Source: JAYRGC01 sp041908065
Lineage (GTDB): Bacteria > Pseudomonadota > Alphaproteobacteria > UBA9219
Reading direction: 5' to 3'
Length of the DNA stretch: 64,000 bases
Assembly: GCA_041908065.1 (NCBI GenBank)
Contig: JAYRGC010000050.1
Coordinates: forward strand, 1 to 64,000
Shown here: positions 27,804-35,788 of the stretch, in pieces
How positions within the stretch are numbered: position 1 is the first letter of the stretch
How the letters are laid out: every line of letters begins with the position of its first letter
The notes under the pieces: generated by a model
Databases searched by the model: none
Told to the model about the DNA's origin: nothing
The model's input: only the letters and a program-made list of their open reading frames with translations
Made by a program: the position numbers and the translations under genes

Positions 27804-27963
27804 GCTCAAAACCGTTCGAATGCGTTGACGACGACGGGATACGTTTAGCGCATTTTGCCGTCGCCGCCAAAGAACCTTGTCGCGACAAGGTGGACGCGAC
27901 GGCTCGGTTGTGCTTGTCTCTGGACGTCGTCGCCTCTCCTCGCCCGCAAATAGGAAACGTTCC

Positions 27964-28776
27964 ATGTTTTTCCCGCCCAACCTAGGCCCGCAATTCGTCG
28001 CGGTCATAGATCCCATAATGAAATCCGACGCGCCGGATCATATCCGCATGATGAACGCTTGGAGCATGTTGAACGGCTTGCAGGGCGTGGTCTTAAGCCA
28101 GATGATTCGTAATCGCATGGGCGAAAACGTCTTGGCCGGACCGTTTAGCGGGATGCGGCTGACCAAGGAAGCTCTGTCCGGCCATTTCGCGCCCGCCCTT
28201 TTGGGCAGCTACGAATGGGAGCTGCACGACACCATCGAAAAGGTCATAGCCCATCAGTACAAGCAGGTGCTGAACATCGGCTGTTCCTACGGCTATTACA
28301 GCGTCGGTTTGGCCAAGCGGATGCCAGAAGCGAAAGTTATGGCCTTCGACATAGATCCCATTGCCCGCGTCAAATGCGGCTCGATGATAGCCGCCAACGG
28401 GGTCGAGGGCCGCGTGACGGTGGGCGAACGATTCAACGGCGAGGATTTCGCCCGCCTGTCGGGGCCGGAAACGCTGGTGATAATGGACATCGAAGGCGGG
28501 GAGATGGATTTGTTGAACGTGGAATCCTATCCCGCGCTTAAGGGCATGGACGTGATAGTGGAGCTGCACGACTGCTATAATCCGGCCATATCCAAGACGA
28601 TCGCCGACCGTTTCTCGGCAACTCATAAGGTGGAGATAATCCCCAACCGCCCGTTCCATTTTCCTTTGGAGAAGATTTTGGGACCGGATTACGTCCCCAA
28701 TCACTTCGACGGGCTGATCGCGACGTGGGAAGGCCGATCCGGCCCCACCCCATGGGCGGTGATGCGGCGTAGGTGA
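27964..28776 (+). CDS. SAM-dependent methyltransferase (FkbM-like)
   Basis: A 270-residue Rossmann-fold methyltransferase. SAM-binding motif I is VLNIGCSYGYYSVGLAKRMP near residue 100, followed by the acidic residue in VMAFDIDP. TLVIMDIEGGEMDLL is the motif IV region seen in FkbM-type enzymes. The N-terminal 95 residues are unlike the core. Substrate is unknown. AGGA lies about 8 nt before the ATG. It is the last host-type protein gene before tRNA-Thr and the prophage. Confidence 0.78.
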   Translation: MFFPPNLGPQFVAVIDPIMKSDAPDHIRMMNAWSMLNGLQGVVLSQMIRNRMGENVLAGPFSGMRLTKEALSGHFAPALLGSYEWELHDTIEKVIAHQYKQVLNIGCSYGYYSVGLAKRMPEAKVMAFDIDPIARVKCGSMIAANGVEGRVTVGERFNGEDFARLSGPETLVIMDIEGGEMDLLNVESYPALKGMDVIVELHDCYNPAISKTIADRFSATHKVEIIPNRPFHFPLEKILGPDYVPNHFDGLIATWEGRSGPTPWAVMRRR

Positions 28777-28827
28777 AAGGTTGACGCAATCCGGCGAAAC
28801 GGTTAAAGCATCGCATCTGATGTTGCC

Positions 28828-28902
28828 GCCGTTGTAGCTCAGCGGTAGAGCAGGGCTTTCGTAAAGCCAAGGTCGGGGGTTCAAATCCCTCCAACGGCAC
28901 CA
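28828..28902 (+). tRNA. tRNA-Thr (anticodon CGT)
   Basis: A 75-nt cloverleaf: acceptor GCCGTTG pairs with CAACGGC, the D arm holds GCTCAGCGGTAGAGC, the anticodon loop is TTCGTAA and the T arm is GGGGG-TTCAAAT-CCCTC. CCA is encoded. It sits at the junction between host and prophage DNA and is a plausible attachment site. Confidence 0.93.
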
Positions 28903-28929
28903 TTTTTATGTTGGAATATCAAAGCAATA

Positions 28930-28954
28930 GGCGGCGGCTTCGGCCCCGCCTTTT
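28930..28954 (+). terminator. Rho-independent terminator after tRNA-Thr
   Basis: GGCGG (28930-28934) pairs with CCGCC (28946-28950) around CGGCTTCGGCC, which itself can pair, followed by TTTTCGCTTTTT. It fits as the tRNA transcript terminator. Confidence 0.65.
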
Positions 28955-29093
28955 CGCTTTTTAGCCCTGATTTTAACTTTTGGAAGCAGGTTGGAAGCAA
29001 TAGGGAGCAAGTCGGAGCGAAAAATAATGCAGTTCCGGCTACGCGGGAGCACGAAGAATCTGACCGAAAAAATGGAAGCCGCGCCTTTGGGCA

Positions 29094-29648
29094 TCAGCAG
29101 TTTCTGACCACACCTACAACGCATCCCAAGACCGCGAAGTCGTCTGAGAGGGCGATGGAGATTGGCTTATAGGCTGAATTCTCCGGCATCAACGTAATCT
29201 TGCCGCTCTTGTCGCGACGGAAGGTTTTGACGGTGGGCTGACCGCACACGTTGGCGACGACGATCTTGCCGTTCTTCGCTTCTGCCTTGCGGTCGACAAT
29301 CAGGATATCGCCGTCGAATATTCTGGCCCCCACCATGGAGTCGCCGGTGACCTTGAGCAGGAATGTGTCCGCCGGATGCTGCACCAGCAGGCTATTGAGA
29401 TTGACGCGTCCGTCGATATGGTCGTCGGCGAAGCCTGGCTGACCTGCTGGGACGTGCGAGGTGTAGAGGGGCAGCCTGAACCCACGCGCCTCGATGAACG
29501 AGACAACGTCTTCATAAATGCTCATCGGCACGCGCAGAGGCTTCGTAGCCTCTCCCCATGGGCCGGTGCCTTTCGGTCGGCCTGCGCCGGGGCGCACACC
29601 GCCGTGTGAGCTTTTTGCCTTGCCTTTCTTTGCGGGTTTCTTGACCAC
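29094..29648 (-). CDS. UmuD/LexA-like S24 autoprotease
   Basis: A 184-residue S24 peptidase. The N terminus is Lys-rich and has HGGVRPGAGRPKGTGPWGE, a segment I associate with UmuD homologues. The Ala-Gly cleavage site is in SHVPAGQPGF, the catalytic Ser in VTGDSMVGA and the Lys in PTVKTFRR. I chose the GTG at 29648 because GGAGG lies 7 nt upstream. Longer starts lack this. No umuC is adjacent. Its divergent position at the left of the early operon suggests an SOS-responsive regulator, but no HTH is visible, so a UmuD-type role remains possible. Confidence 0.78.
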   Translation of the reverse strand: MVKKPAKKGKAKSSHGGVRPGAGRPKGTGPWGEATKPLRVPMSIYEDVVSFIEARGFRLPLYTSHVPAGQPGFADDHIDGRVNLNSLLVQHPADTFLLKVTGDSMVGARIFDGDILIVDRKAEAKNGKIVVANVCGQPTVKTFRRDKSGKITLMPENSAYKPISIALSDDFAVLGCVVGVVRNC

Positions 29649-29805
29649 TGCATCGCCTCCTGAAAATTGCGAAACGAAAAGAGCGCGACAAGAAAAAACA
29701 GAAAATGACAACTTATGACATTTACAAACGATTGATTTTTTCATTGTGCCAGATTACTGTGCGCTAATCAAGCCTGATTTTCAAGCCACCTTTCTGGAGG
29801 TCAAG
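29649..29805. promoter_or_regulatory. Divergent promoter/operator region
   Basis: An AT-rich 157-bp gap between the S24 gene and the rightward early genes. It holds the direct repeat ATGACAACTTATGACA (29704-29719) and TTGATTTTTT (29733). A rightward promoter is expected here, but no clear pair of -35 and -10 boxes can be assigned. A TGGAGG ribosome site at 29795 serves the next gene. Confidence 0.45.
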
Positions 29806-30474
29806 ATGAGCCTTCCCCGCCGCAATTATTTCTCTGTTTTCGAGGTCATGGCGCGTTGGGGAATCACGAACACCGACATGCGGTATTATCTTGAATCCGG
29901 CCTGTTGCAGGCACAGGTCTTGTTGGCCGAAAAACTGGTGCAGGTTTATCACCGCCTTGAGACGCCCGAGAAAGAGGAGGCCTGGATCAAGAAATTGATC
30001 ATCAAGATCGATGGCTACGTTGTGATCCAGCCCGAGCAGTTGCGGACGGTCTTTCGTTTGAAGTCGGCCCCCATCCACAAATTCAAATCCGTCGACGGCC
30101 CCGAGCATTACAAGCTGTTGCGCGAGAAAGAGATCACGCCCGTCGGTATCGAGGATCTTTGGATTTCAAGTTTGGAATGCGCCCGCGTCGAGCGCGAGCA
30201 TGGAATTGCGAATGATCGTGACGCTCTCGCCAATGGATCGAAAACGGGCATTATTGCCCTGTCTGCAGGGCGACCCAGCATCATGCAGCGGATCACAGAA
30301 AGGCATCAGGAACGCATCGGTTCAGGTGAAGCATTGCCGTCCGTGGCGGCAGAAGCCAAACTTCTGCGCAGTTGGGCGAAGGAATCCATTCCCGGCGTGC
30401 AAATCCCGTCGGTGAAAACGATCCGGAACCAGCTCTATTCCGCAGGCGCTGAACAATCCCGAAATTGTGCCTGA
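29806..30474 (+). CDS. Phage protein, putative DNA-binding
   Basis: A 222-residue protein I cannot assign. The N terminus YFSVFEVMARWGITNTDMRYYLESG looks like a MerR/HTH-type helix pair. The middle is a mixed alpha/beta region, and the C terminus GRPSIMQRITERHQERI with a PSVKTIRNQLY segment is basic and helical. ATG 29806 has TGGAGG 5 nt upstream. An earlier GTG at 29746 is less likely. Its last codons run into the first GCCYGAAAT repeat block, so it could bind those repeats as initiator or regulator. This is inference from position. Confidence 0.55.
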   Translation: MSLPRRNYFSVFEVMARWGITNTDMRYYLESGLLQAQVLLAEKLVQVYHRLETPEKEEAWIKKLIIKIDGYVVIQPEQLRTVFRLKSAPIHKFKSVDGPEHYKLLREKEITPVGIEDLWISSLECARVEREHGIANDRDALANGSKTGIIALSAGRPSIMQRITERHQERIGSGEALPSVAAEAKLLRSWAKESIPGVQIPSVKTIRNQLYSAGAEQSRNCA

Positions 30475-30560
30475 AATTATGCCTGAAATTCCGCGCGCCT
30501 TTTTTATCCTGAAAAATCAGATGCCTAAAAATAATGATTTCGGGCATAATTTCAGGCATT
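30458..30560. repeat. Iteron-like block A (GCCYGAAAT units, direct and inverted)
   Basis: CCYGAAAT units start at 30458, 30470 and 30482, exactly 12 bp apart. The right arm (30537-30560) carries two inverted units, so the block can fold into a long hairpin. Block B at 30715-30838 uses the same unit. The sequence between the blocks (30561-30714) shows no supportable gene. Confidence 0.7.
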
Positions 30561-30714
30561 GACGTTTTTCTTTGGCTCATTTCCCGTTGCGCGCGGCTCA
30601 CGGCTGCGCCGTTATTATCGCGTCTTATCGCAATCGTTCGTGCTGGCGCGAGTTTTCCGAGAAGATTCCGATGATCCGACTCGAGATCACAGCCTTTTGT
30701 GGCTGCCGCGCAGT

Positions 30715-30838
30715 CCCGAAAAAGTGCCCGAAATTATCCCGAAATGTGCCCGAAATTACGGGCGGTCATTTTTCGCCTGTAAAATCAAGCTCCTGAAAAA
30801 ATAATTTCGGGCACATTTCAGGCACTATTTCGGGCATT
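30715..30838. repeat. Iteron-like block B (CCCGAAA units, direct and inverted)
   Basis: The left arm has CCCGAAA units starting at 30715, 30727, 30738 and 30749 (spacing 12, 11 and 11 bp, about one helical turn). The right arm (about 30801-30838) has three inverted units. Left and right arms are near reverse complements over about 37 bp. The block lies 50 bp upstream of the early HTH gene. Confidence 0.72.
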
Positions 30839-30887
30839 AAATCTGCGCTTCTTAAAGGGCCTCACGCAACGACGCGAAGAGGCTCTT

Positions 30888-31169
30888 ATGAACATCACAC
30901 ATCTCTCTCAATCCGAACTGGCCACGCGGTGGCGCATCTCGATGCGAACGCTCGAACGTTGGCGCTGGCTGGGCGAAGGTCCGCGCTTCATCAAGCTCGG
31001 CGGGCGCGTCGTCTACCGCTTGTCCGACATCGAGGCGTTTGAGGCCGACAAGCTGCGCAGCAGCACGAGCCAAACCCAGCCCATCCCCGATTTCCGAAAC
31101 GAATGCGCGGCTCCACCCCCCGCATCGGAACAATTTTCCCAACCGCTTCGCAGAAGGAGAGCATCATGA
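30888..31169 (+). CDS. Helix-turn-helix (AlpA/excisionase-like) protein
   Basis: A 93-residue protein with a winged-HTH of the MerR/AlpA type: LSQSELATRWRISMRTLERW, then GPRFIKLGGRVVYRLSDIEAFE. The C-terminal 40 residues are low complexity (Ser, Pro, Arg). Such proteins act as early regulators or excisionases. AGAGG lies 5 nt before the ATG, and the stop overlaps the next gene as ATGA, so it heads the early operon downstream of the iteron-like blocks. Confidence 0.75.
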   Translation: MNITHLSQSELATRWRISMRTLERWRWLGEGPRFIKLGGRVVYRLSDIEAFEADKLRSSTSQTQPIPDFRNECAAPPPASEQFSQPLRRRRAS

Positions 31170-31660
31170 ACTTGCCCAACCGCATTACGTTTGACCAGAT
31201 CAAGGACTGGCCACCAAGCAAAATCGCCACACTCTCCGTCGAGGAACTGGCATGTCTTGCTGGCGATATTGCCGATGCTAAAGCCCACGTCGCGGCTGTC
31301 GAAAACAAGCTGCGCGGTGGTCTTGATCTCAAATATGGTCACCGCGCTTCGACGCAGCGTTCGAGCCTCGGCAAAGACACAGGCATCGTGCGTTTTGAAG
31401 ACGGTACCTTCACTGTTGTGGCAGAATTGCCGAAGCGGGTGAAGTGGGATCAAGCGCTTCTGGCCGTGGCCGTCAAAACCATCGCCGAGCAATGGCGTGA
31501 CGATCCGGCGCAGTATGTCGGTACGGAATACAAGGTCTCGGAAGCTGCGTACACGGCATGGCCGGATGTTTTGCGCAAACTGTTCGAGCCCGCCCGCACG
31601 GTCGAGCATGGCAAACCCGTCTATCGGCTTGAAAAGCAGAACGATGGAGGCCAATCATGA
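31166..31660 (+). CDS. Phage protein of the recombination operon, unknown function
   Basis: A 164-residue soluble protein with an N-terminal helical part (TLSVEELACLAGDIADAKAHVAAVENKL) and a C-terminal segment ending AWPDVLRKLFEPARTVEHG. I recall similar proteins in phages always upstream of a Sak4-like ATPase, without known function. AAGGAGA lies 5 nt before the ATG, and both ends overlap neighbours by 4 nt. Confidence 0.72.
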   Translation: MNLPNRITFDQIKDWPPSKIATLSVEELACLAGDIADAKAHVAAVENKLRGGLDLKYGHRASTQRSSLGKDTGIVRFEDGTFTVVAELPKRVKWDQALLAVAVKTIAEQWRDDPAQYVGTEYKVSEAAYTAWPDVLRKLFEPARTVEHGKPVYRLEKQNDGGQS

Positions 31661-32532
31661 GCCTTCCCATCATCACCGCCGACGAGCGCATGGCCGAGAA
31701 GCGCGGCATCAAAGGCGTGATCTTCGGAAAATCCGGCATCGGCAAAACGTCGCTTCTGTGGACTCTCGATCCGGAAGAAACGCTGTTTTTCGATCTCGAG
31801 GCGGGCGATCTGGCCGTCGAGGGCTGGCAAGGCGACACGCTGCGCCCGCGCACATGGCCTGAATGCCGCGACTTCGCCGTGTTCATTGGCGGCCCCAATC
31901 CGGCCCTGCGCGACGATCAGCCCTATAGCCAAGCGCATTACGCAGCGGTGTGCGAACGCTTCGGCGATCCCGCACAACTAGCGCGCTACACCACAGTCTT
32001 TATCGACAGCATCACGGTCGCGGGACGCCTTTGCCTTCAATGGTGCAAGGGTCAACCGCAGGCCTTCAGCGAAAAAACCGGCAAACCGGATTCTCGCGGC
32101 GCTTACGGTTTGCATGGGCAGGAGATGATCGCCTGGCTCACGCACCTGCAGCACACGCGCGGCAAGGACGTGTGGTTCGTCGGCATCCTCGACGAGAAGC
32201 TCGACGATTTCAACCGGCGCGTCTTTTTGCCGCAGATCGACGGCAGCAAAACAGGGCTCGAACTCCCCGGCATCGTCGATCAGGTCGTGACAATGGCCGA
32301 ACTGCGCGACAGCGAAAACAAACCCTACCGCGCCTTCGTCTGCCAGACGCTCAATCCCTTCGGCTTTCCGGCGAAGGATCGCAGCGGGCGGCTCGACGTG
32401 ATCGAAAAGCCCCATCTCGGCGAACTCATGGCGAAAATCTCCGGCCCGATCAGCGCGACCGAAAAACGCCTGACCTATGAGCAGCCGCAACCTGCCGCCA
32501 AAGATTCCACCCCTACAACCCAAGGAGCTTGA
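31657..32532 (+). CDS. AAA/RecA-fold ATPase, Sak4-like recombinase candidate
   Basis: A 291-residue P-loop ATPase. The Walker A is IFGKSGIGKTSLLWTL near residue 26, and the Walker B-like strand is ETLFFDLEAGD. The ATP-binding protein family PF13479-like phage members (Sak4 group) anneal single strands with an SSB partner. The following DUF669 gene would fit as that partner. It overlaps the previous gene by 4 nt and precedes the next by 3 nt. Confidence 0.78.
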   Translation: MSLPIITADERMAEKRGIKGVIFGKSGIGKTSLLWTLDPEETLFFDLEAGDLAVEGWQGDTLRPRTWPECRDFAVFIGGPNPALRDDQPYSQAHYAAVCERFGDPAQLARYTTVFIDSITVAGRLCLQWCKGQPQAFSEKTGKPDSRGAYGLHGQEMIAWLTHLQHTRGKDVWFVGILDEKLDDFNRRVFLPQIDGSKTGLELPGIVDQVVTMAELRDSENKPYRAFVCQTLNPFGFPAKDRSGRLDVIEKPHLGELMAKISGPISATEKRLTYEQPQPAAKDSTPTTQGA

Positions 32533-32535
32533 ACC

Positions 32536-33138
32536 ATGTCTATCTGGAAAGATTACAATTCCGCCGCCGAGCAATCGAACTTCGATCCCATCCCCGCAGG
32601 CACGCTTGCCAAGGTGCGCATGACCATCAAGCCCGGCGGTTATGACGATCACAATCAAGGCTGGACGGGCGGCTACGCCACGCAGGGTCAAACAGGCGCG
32701 GTCTATCTCAACTGCGAGTTCGTTGTGATGGAGGGGCAATATGCCAAACGCAAGGTCTGGAGCCTGATTGGCCTCCACAGCCCCAAAGGCCCCGATTACG
32801 GCAACATCGGGCGTTCCTTCGTTAAAGGCATCCTGAACTCCGCGCGTGGGGTGAACCCGAAAGACGACAGCCCGAATGCGCAGGCGGCGCGACGCATCAA
32901 TGGCCTCGGTGATCTCGATGGCATCGTGTTCGTCGCCCGCATCGGCGTGCGCAAGGATCAAAACGGCTTGAATCGAAACGAGGTCAATCTCGCGATCACG
33001 CCCGAGCACAAGGACTACGCGGCGTTGATGGGAGCCAATCCCAATATGCCGGTCGGGTCGGCTGCCGCGCCTATGCAAATTGGATCGCAACAGGCTGCCG
33101 CCCCGCATTCCAACAACCGTCCCTCCTGGGCGCAGTAA
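32536..33138 (+). CDS. DUF669-type phage protein (putative ssDNA-binding)
   Basis: A 200-residue protein. The beta-rich core runs from FDPIPAGTLAKVRMTIKPGG through GAVYLNCEFVVMEGQYAKRKVWSLIGL, with a C-terminal Gln/Ala/Pro-rich tail ending SWAQ. This OB-like core and acidic-free flexible tail match phage DUF669 proteins that accompany Sak4-like ATPases. DNA binding is inferred, not shown. Confidence 0.7.
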   Translation: MSIWKDYNSAAEQSNFDPIPAGTLAKVRMTIKPGGYDDHNQGWTGGYATQGQTGAVYLNCEFVVMEGQYAKRKVWSLIGLHSPKGPDYGNIGRSFVKGILNSARGVNPKDDSPNAQAARRINGLGDLDGIVFVARIGVRKDQNGLNRNEVNLAITPEHKDYAALMGANPNMPVGSAAAPMQIGSQQAAAPHSNNRPSWAQ

Positions 33139-33150
33139 GGAGGACGGGGA

Positions 33151-34815
33151 ATGTTGCTCAGGCCACGACAGCAGGAGTTTGTCACGCGTTCTCTCGGCGC
33201 GCTTGTCGCTCACGACAACACGCTGGGGGTCGCACCGACGGGCGCGGGCAAGACCATCATGCTGTCAGCCGTCGCGGGCTGGATGCTCATGGAGGGCGCG
33301 GAGAAAATCTGCGTTCTCGCCCACCGCGACGAGCTGACGGCGCAGAACAGGGACAAGTTCGGGCGCGTCAATCCCGGCATCTCGACGTCCGTTGTCGATG
33401 CCAGCGAGAAGGACTGGTCAGGCAACGTCACCTTTGCCATGGTGCCGACGCTCTCGCGGCAAGCCAATCTCGATGGCATGCCCGCGCTCGACTTGCTGAT
33501 CGTGGACGAGGCGCATCACTGCGCAGCGGACAGCTACCGGCGCGTGATTGACAAGGCAAAGTCCCTCAATCCTTCCGTCAAACTCTTCGGCGTCACGGCC
33601 ACGCCCAATCGCGGCGACCGCAAGGGGTTGCGTGAGATATTCGACAACGTCGCCGACCAGATCGAGATCGGCGAATTGATTGCCTCCGGTCATCTCGTGC
33701 CGCCGCGCACATTCATTGTCGATGTCGGCGCGCAGGACAAACTGAGCCAAGTCAAAAAATCGGTCAGCGACTACGACATGGAGGCGGTCAACGCCATCAT
33801 GAACACCGCGCCGATCAATCAGGCCGTTGTCCGGCATTGGAAGGAGAAAGCGGGCGATCGCAAGACGGTCGTCTTCTGCTCGACCATTCATCACGCGCGA
33901 TCCGTGCAGCAAGCGTTTCTGGAAGACGGCGTTGAAGCGGTTCTGGTCACAGGCGAGTTGAGCGATACCGACCGTGCCGAGGCACTGGCCGCGTTTGAAA
34001 AAGGCTCTGCTCGCGTCATCGTGAACGTGGCGGTGCTGACAGAAGGCTGGGATTATCAGCCGACCTCCTGCGTCGTGCTTCTGCGACCCAGTTCCTACAA
34101 ATGCACGATGATTCAGATGGTCGGACGAGGCCTGCGCACAGTCGATCCCGCGCTTTATCCCGGCGTCATTAAAACCGACTGCATCGTGCTCGATTTTGGC
34201 ACATCGTCCCTAATGCACGGCACGCTGGAGACCGATGTTCAGCTGGAGTGCAAAAAAACGTCCGGCGCAGCGCCGACGAAAGATTGCCCGAAGTGCGAGG
34301 GCGTCGTTCCCCTCGGCGTTCACGAATGCCCGTTCTGCAATTACGAATGGGGCCATACCGACAAAGGAGCTTTGGCTGATTTCGTGATGACGGAAGTCGA
34401 TCTTCTGAACGGCTCGCCGTTTCTCTGGTGCAATCTTTTCGGTGATGACCACTCGTTGATCGCCCAAGGTTTTGAGGCTTGGGCTGGCGTTTTCTTCTTC
34501 GGCGGGCGCTGGCACGCCCTGGGCGGCGGCAAGAACATGCCACCCGCGCTTTTGCGGGTCGGCGAGCGCCTTGTGTGCCTCGCGGCGGCCAACGACTGGC
34601 TTAACACCTATGAGACCGACGACACGGCCCATAAATCGAAGGGCTGGACACGGCAACCGGCCACGGACAAGCAGCTGCAATATCTGCCGCCGCAATACAG
34701 GACGGATTACAGCCTGACGCGCTACCACGCCTCGGCGCTTATGACCTTCCAGTTTAATCGCGCCGCGATCCGCCGCCTCGTGTTCGACGCTGCCAAAGAG
34801 ATGGAGGCGGCATGA
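33151..34815 (+). CDS. DEAH-box superfamily 2 helicase
   Basis: A 554-residue helicase of the phage UvsW/type III-like group. Motif I is GVAPTGAGKTIML, motif II is LLIVDEAHHC, motif III is FGVTATPNRGD, and motif VI is QMVGRGLRT. A Zn-ribbon-like CPKC...CPFC pair follows near 365-382. The C-terminal 150 residues are less conserved. GGAGG lies in the 12-nt gap before the ATG. It probably remodels branched DNA during phage recombination or replication. Confidence 0.88.
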   Translation: MLLRPRQQEFVTRSLGALVAHDNTLGVAPTGAGKTIMLSAVAGWMLMEGAEKICVLAHRDELTAQNRDKFGRVNPGISTSVVDASEKDWSGNVTFAMVPTLSRQANLDGMPALDLLIVDEAHHCAADSYRRVIDKAKSLNPSVKLFGVTATPNRGDRKGLREIFDNVADQIEIGELIASGHLVPPRTFIVDVGAQDKLSQVKKSVSDYDMEAVNAIMNTAPINQAVVRHWKEKAGDRKTVVFCSTIHHARSVQQAFLEDGVEAVLVTGELSDTDRAEALAAFEKGSARVIVNVAVLTEGWDYQPTSCVVLLRPSSYKCTMIQMVGRGLRTVDPALYPGVIKTDCIVLDFGTSSLMHGTLETDVQLECKKTSGAAPTKDCPKCEGVVPLGVHECPFCNYEWGHTDKGALADFVMTEVDLLNGSPFLWCNLFGDDHSLIAQGFEAWAGVFFFGGRWHALGGGKNMPPALLRVGERLVCLAAANDWLNTYETDDTAHKSKGWTRQPATDKQLQYLPPQYRTDYSLTRYHASALMTFQFNRAAIRRLVFDAAKEMEAA

Positions 34816-35012
34816 TCGACAAGCAACCCCATGAAGAAGCCGCTATGGCCGCCGTGCTGCCTTTGCTCGGCGAGATCGTCGCCGAGATCGGCATGGACAA
34901 ACCCTTGTCCGCCTACACCCGCGCGGAAGTCCTGACGCTGATCGAGGTCGTGGTCACGGCCTACCAGAACGCGCTCTTGCGTTTCACCCCGCAGGAAGGA
35001 TGTCCGTTCTGA
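34812..35012 (+). CDS. Small phage protein, unknown function
   Basis: A 66-residue protein, mostly helical (AAMAAVLPLLGEIVAEI and AEVLTLIEVVVTAYQNALL), with the start overlapping the helicase stop (ATGA). The stop overlaps the next gene (TGATG). Small proteins of this type recur between helicase and nuclease genes in related phages. No function can be read from the sequence. Confidence 0.65.
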   Translation: MIDKQPHEEAAMAAVLPLLGEIVAEIGMDKPLSAYTRAEVLTLIEVVVTAYQNALLRFTPQEGCPF

Positions 35013-35788
35013 TGCTGGATTACAATCACAGGCCTTCGTTCGGCGACAATCTGAACGCGCTCATCGATGCCGGACTTGTCGCGCAAAATCGCACACAGCC
35101 GAAACGAACCTATCTCGGCGCATCGCGTCTTGGCGTCGCTTGCGAACGCGCGCTGCAATATGAATATGCCGACGCGCCGAAGGACGAGGACAAAGTGTTC
35201 GACGGCAGAATCCTGCGCATCTTCGCTATGGGACACATGCTGGAAGACATGGCTGCGGCGTGGCTCCGGCTGGCGGGCTTCGATCTTTACACAACGCGGC
35301 GCAACGATCCCCAAGCGGGTCAGTTTGGTTTTTCGGTCGCCAAGGAACGGCTGCAAGGCCATACGGACGGCATTATCAACGGCGCGCCTGCGGAGCTGGG
35401 TCTGTCCTTTCCCATGCTGTGGGAATGCAAGTCGCTCAACGACAAATCATGGAAGGATACGGTCAAGCGCGGCGTGAGCGTTTCCAAGCCGATCTATGCG
35501 GCGCAGATCGCGACCTACCAAGCCTATATGGAAGGCCAGATCGCGGGCATCTCGCAAAATCCGGCGTTGTTTACCGCCATCAATAAGGACAACGCCGAAC
35601 TGTATCACGAGCTGGTGCCGTTCGACGCGGGGCTTGCGCAGCGCATGAGCGATCGCGCCGTCAGGGTCATTGCCGCCACCGAAGCTGGCGATCTTCTCCC
35701 ACGCATCACATCCGATCCTGCGTGGTTCGAGTGCAAAACATGCGCATGGCAGATGCGTTGCTGGAAAGAGGCCGCACGTGGGGCTTGA
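35012..35788 (+). CDS. Cas4/RecB-like PD-(D/E)XK exonuclease
   Basis: A 258-residue nuclease candidate. The core motif shows Asp in LQGHTDGIING followed by WECKSLND (E-x-K). MGHMLED upstream may give the RecB-type His/Glu. One Cys near the N terminus (GVACERALQYEY) and three near the C terminus (CKTCAWQMRC) match the iron-sulfur pattern of Cas4/AddB enzymes. I chose ATG 35012, overlapping the previous stop. ATG 35000 is the alternative. It would resect ends for the Sak4-like recombinase. Confidence 0.78.
   Translation: MLDYNHRPSFGDNLNALIDAGLVAQNRTQPKRTYLGASRLGVACERALQYEYADAPKDEDKVFDGRILRIFAMGHMLEDMAAAWLRLAGFDLYTTRRNDPQAGQFGFSVAKERLQGHTDGIINGAPAELGLSFPMLWECKSLNDKSWKDTVKRGVSVSKPIYAAQIATYQAYMEGQIAGISQNPALFTAINKDNAELYHELVPFDAGLAQRMSDRAVRVIAATEAGDLLPRITSDPAWFECKTCAWQMRCWKEAARGA

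Noticed and set aside
28906..29124. Short minus-strand ORF starting MRCRCGQKLL, slightly like phage Com zinc fingers
   Set aside because: It overlaps the 3' end of the S24 gene and the tRNA terminator, has no second Cys pair and no ribosome site.
30559..30804. ORF between iteron blocks A and B
   Set aside because: Two frames of similar length compete, neither has a ribosome site or a recognisable domain, and both run into the repeats.
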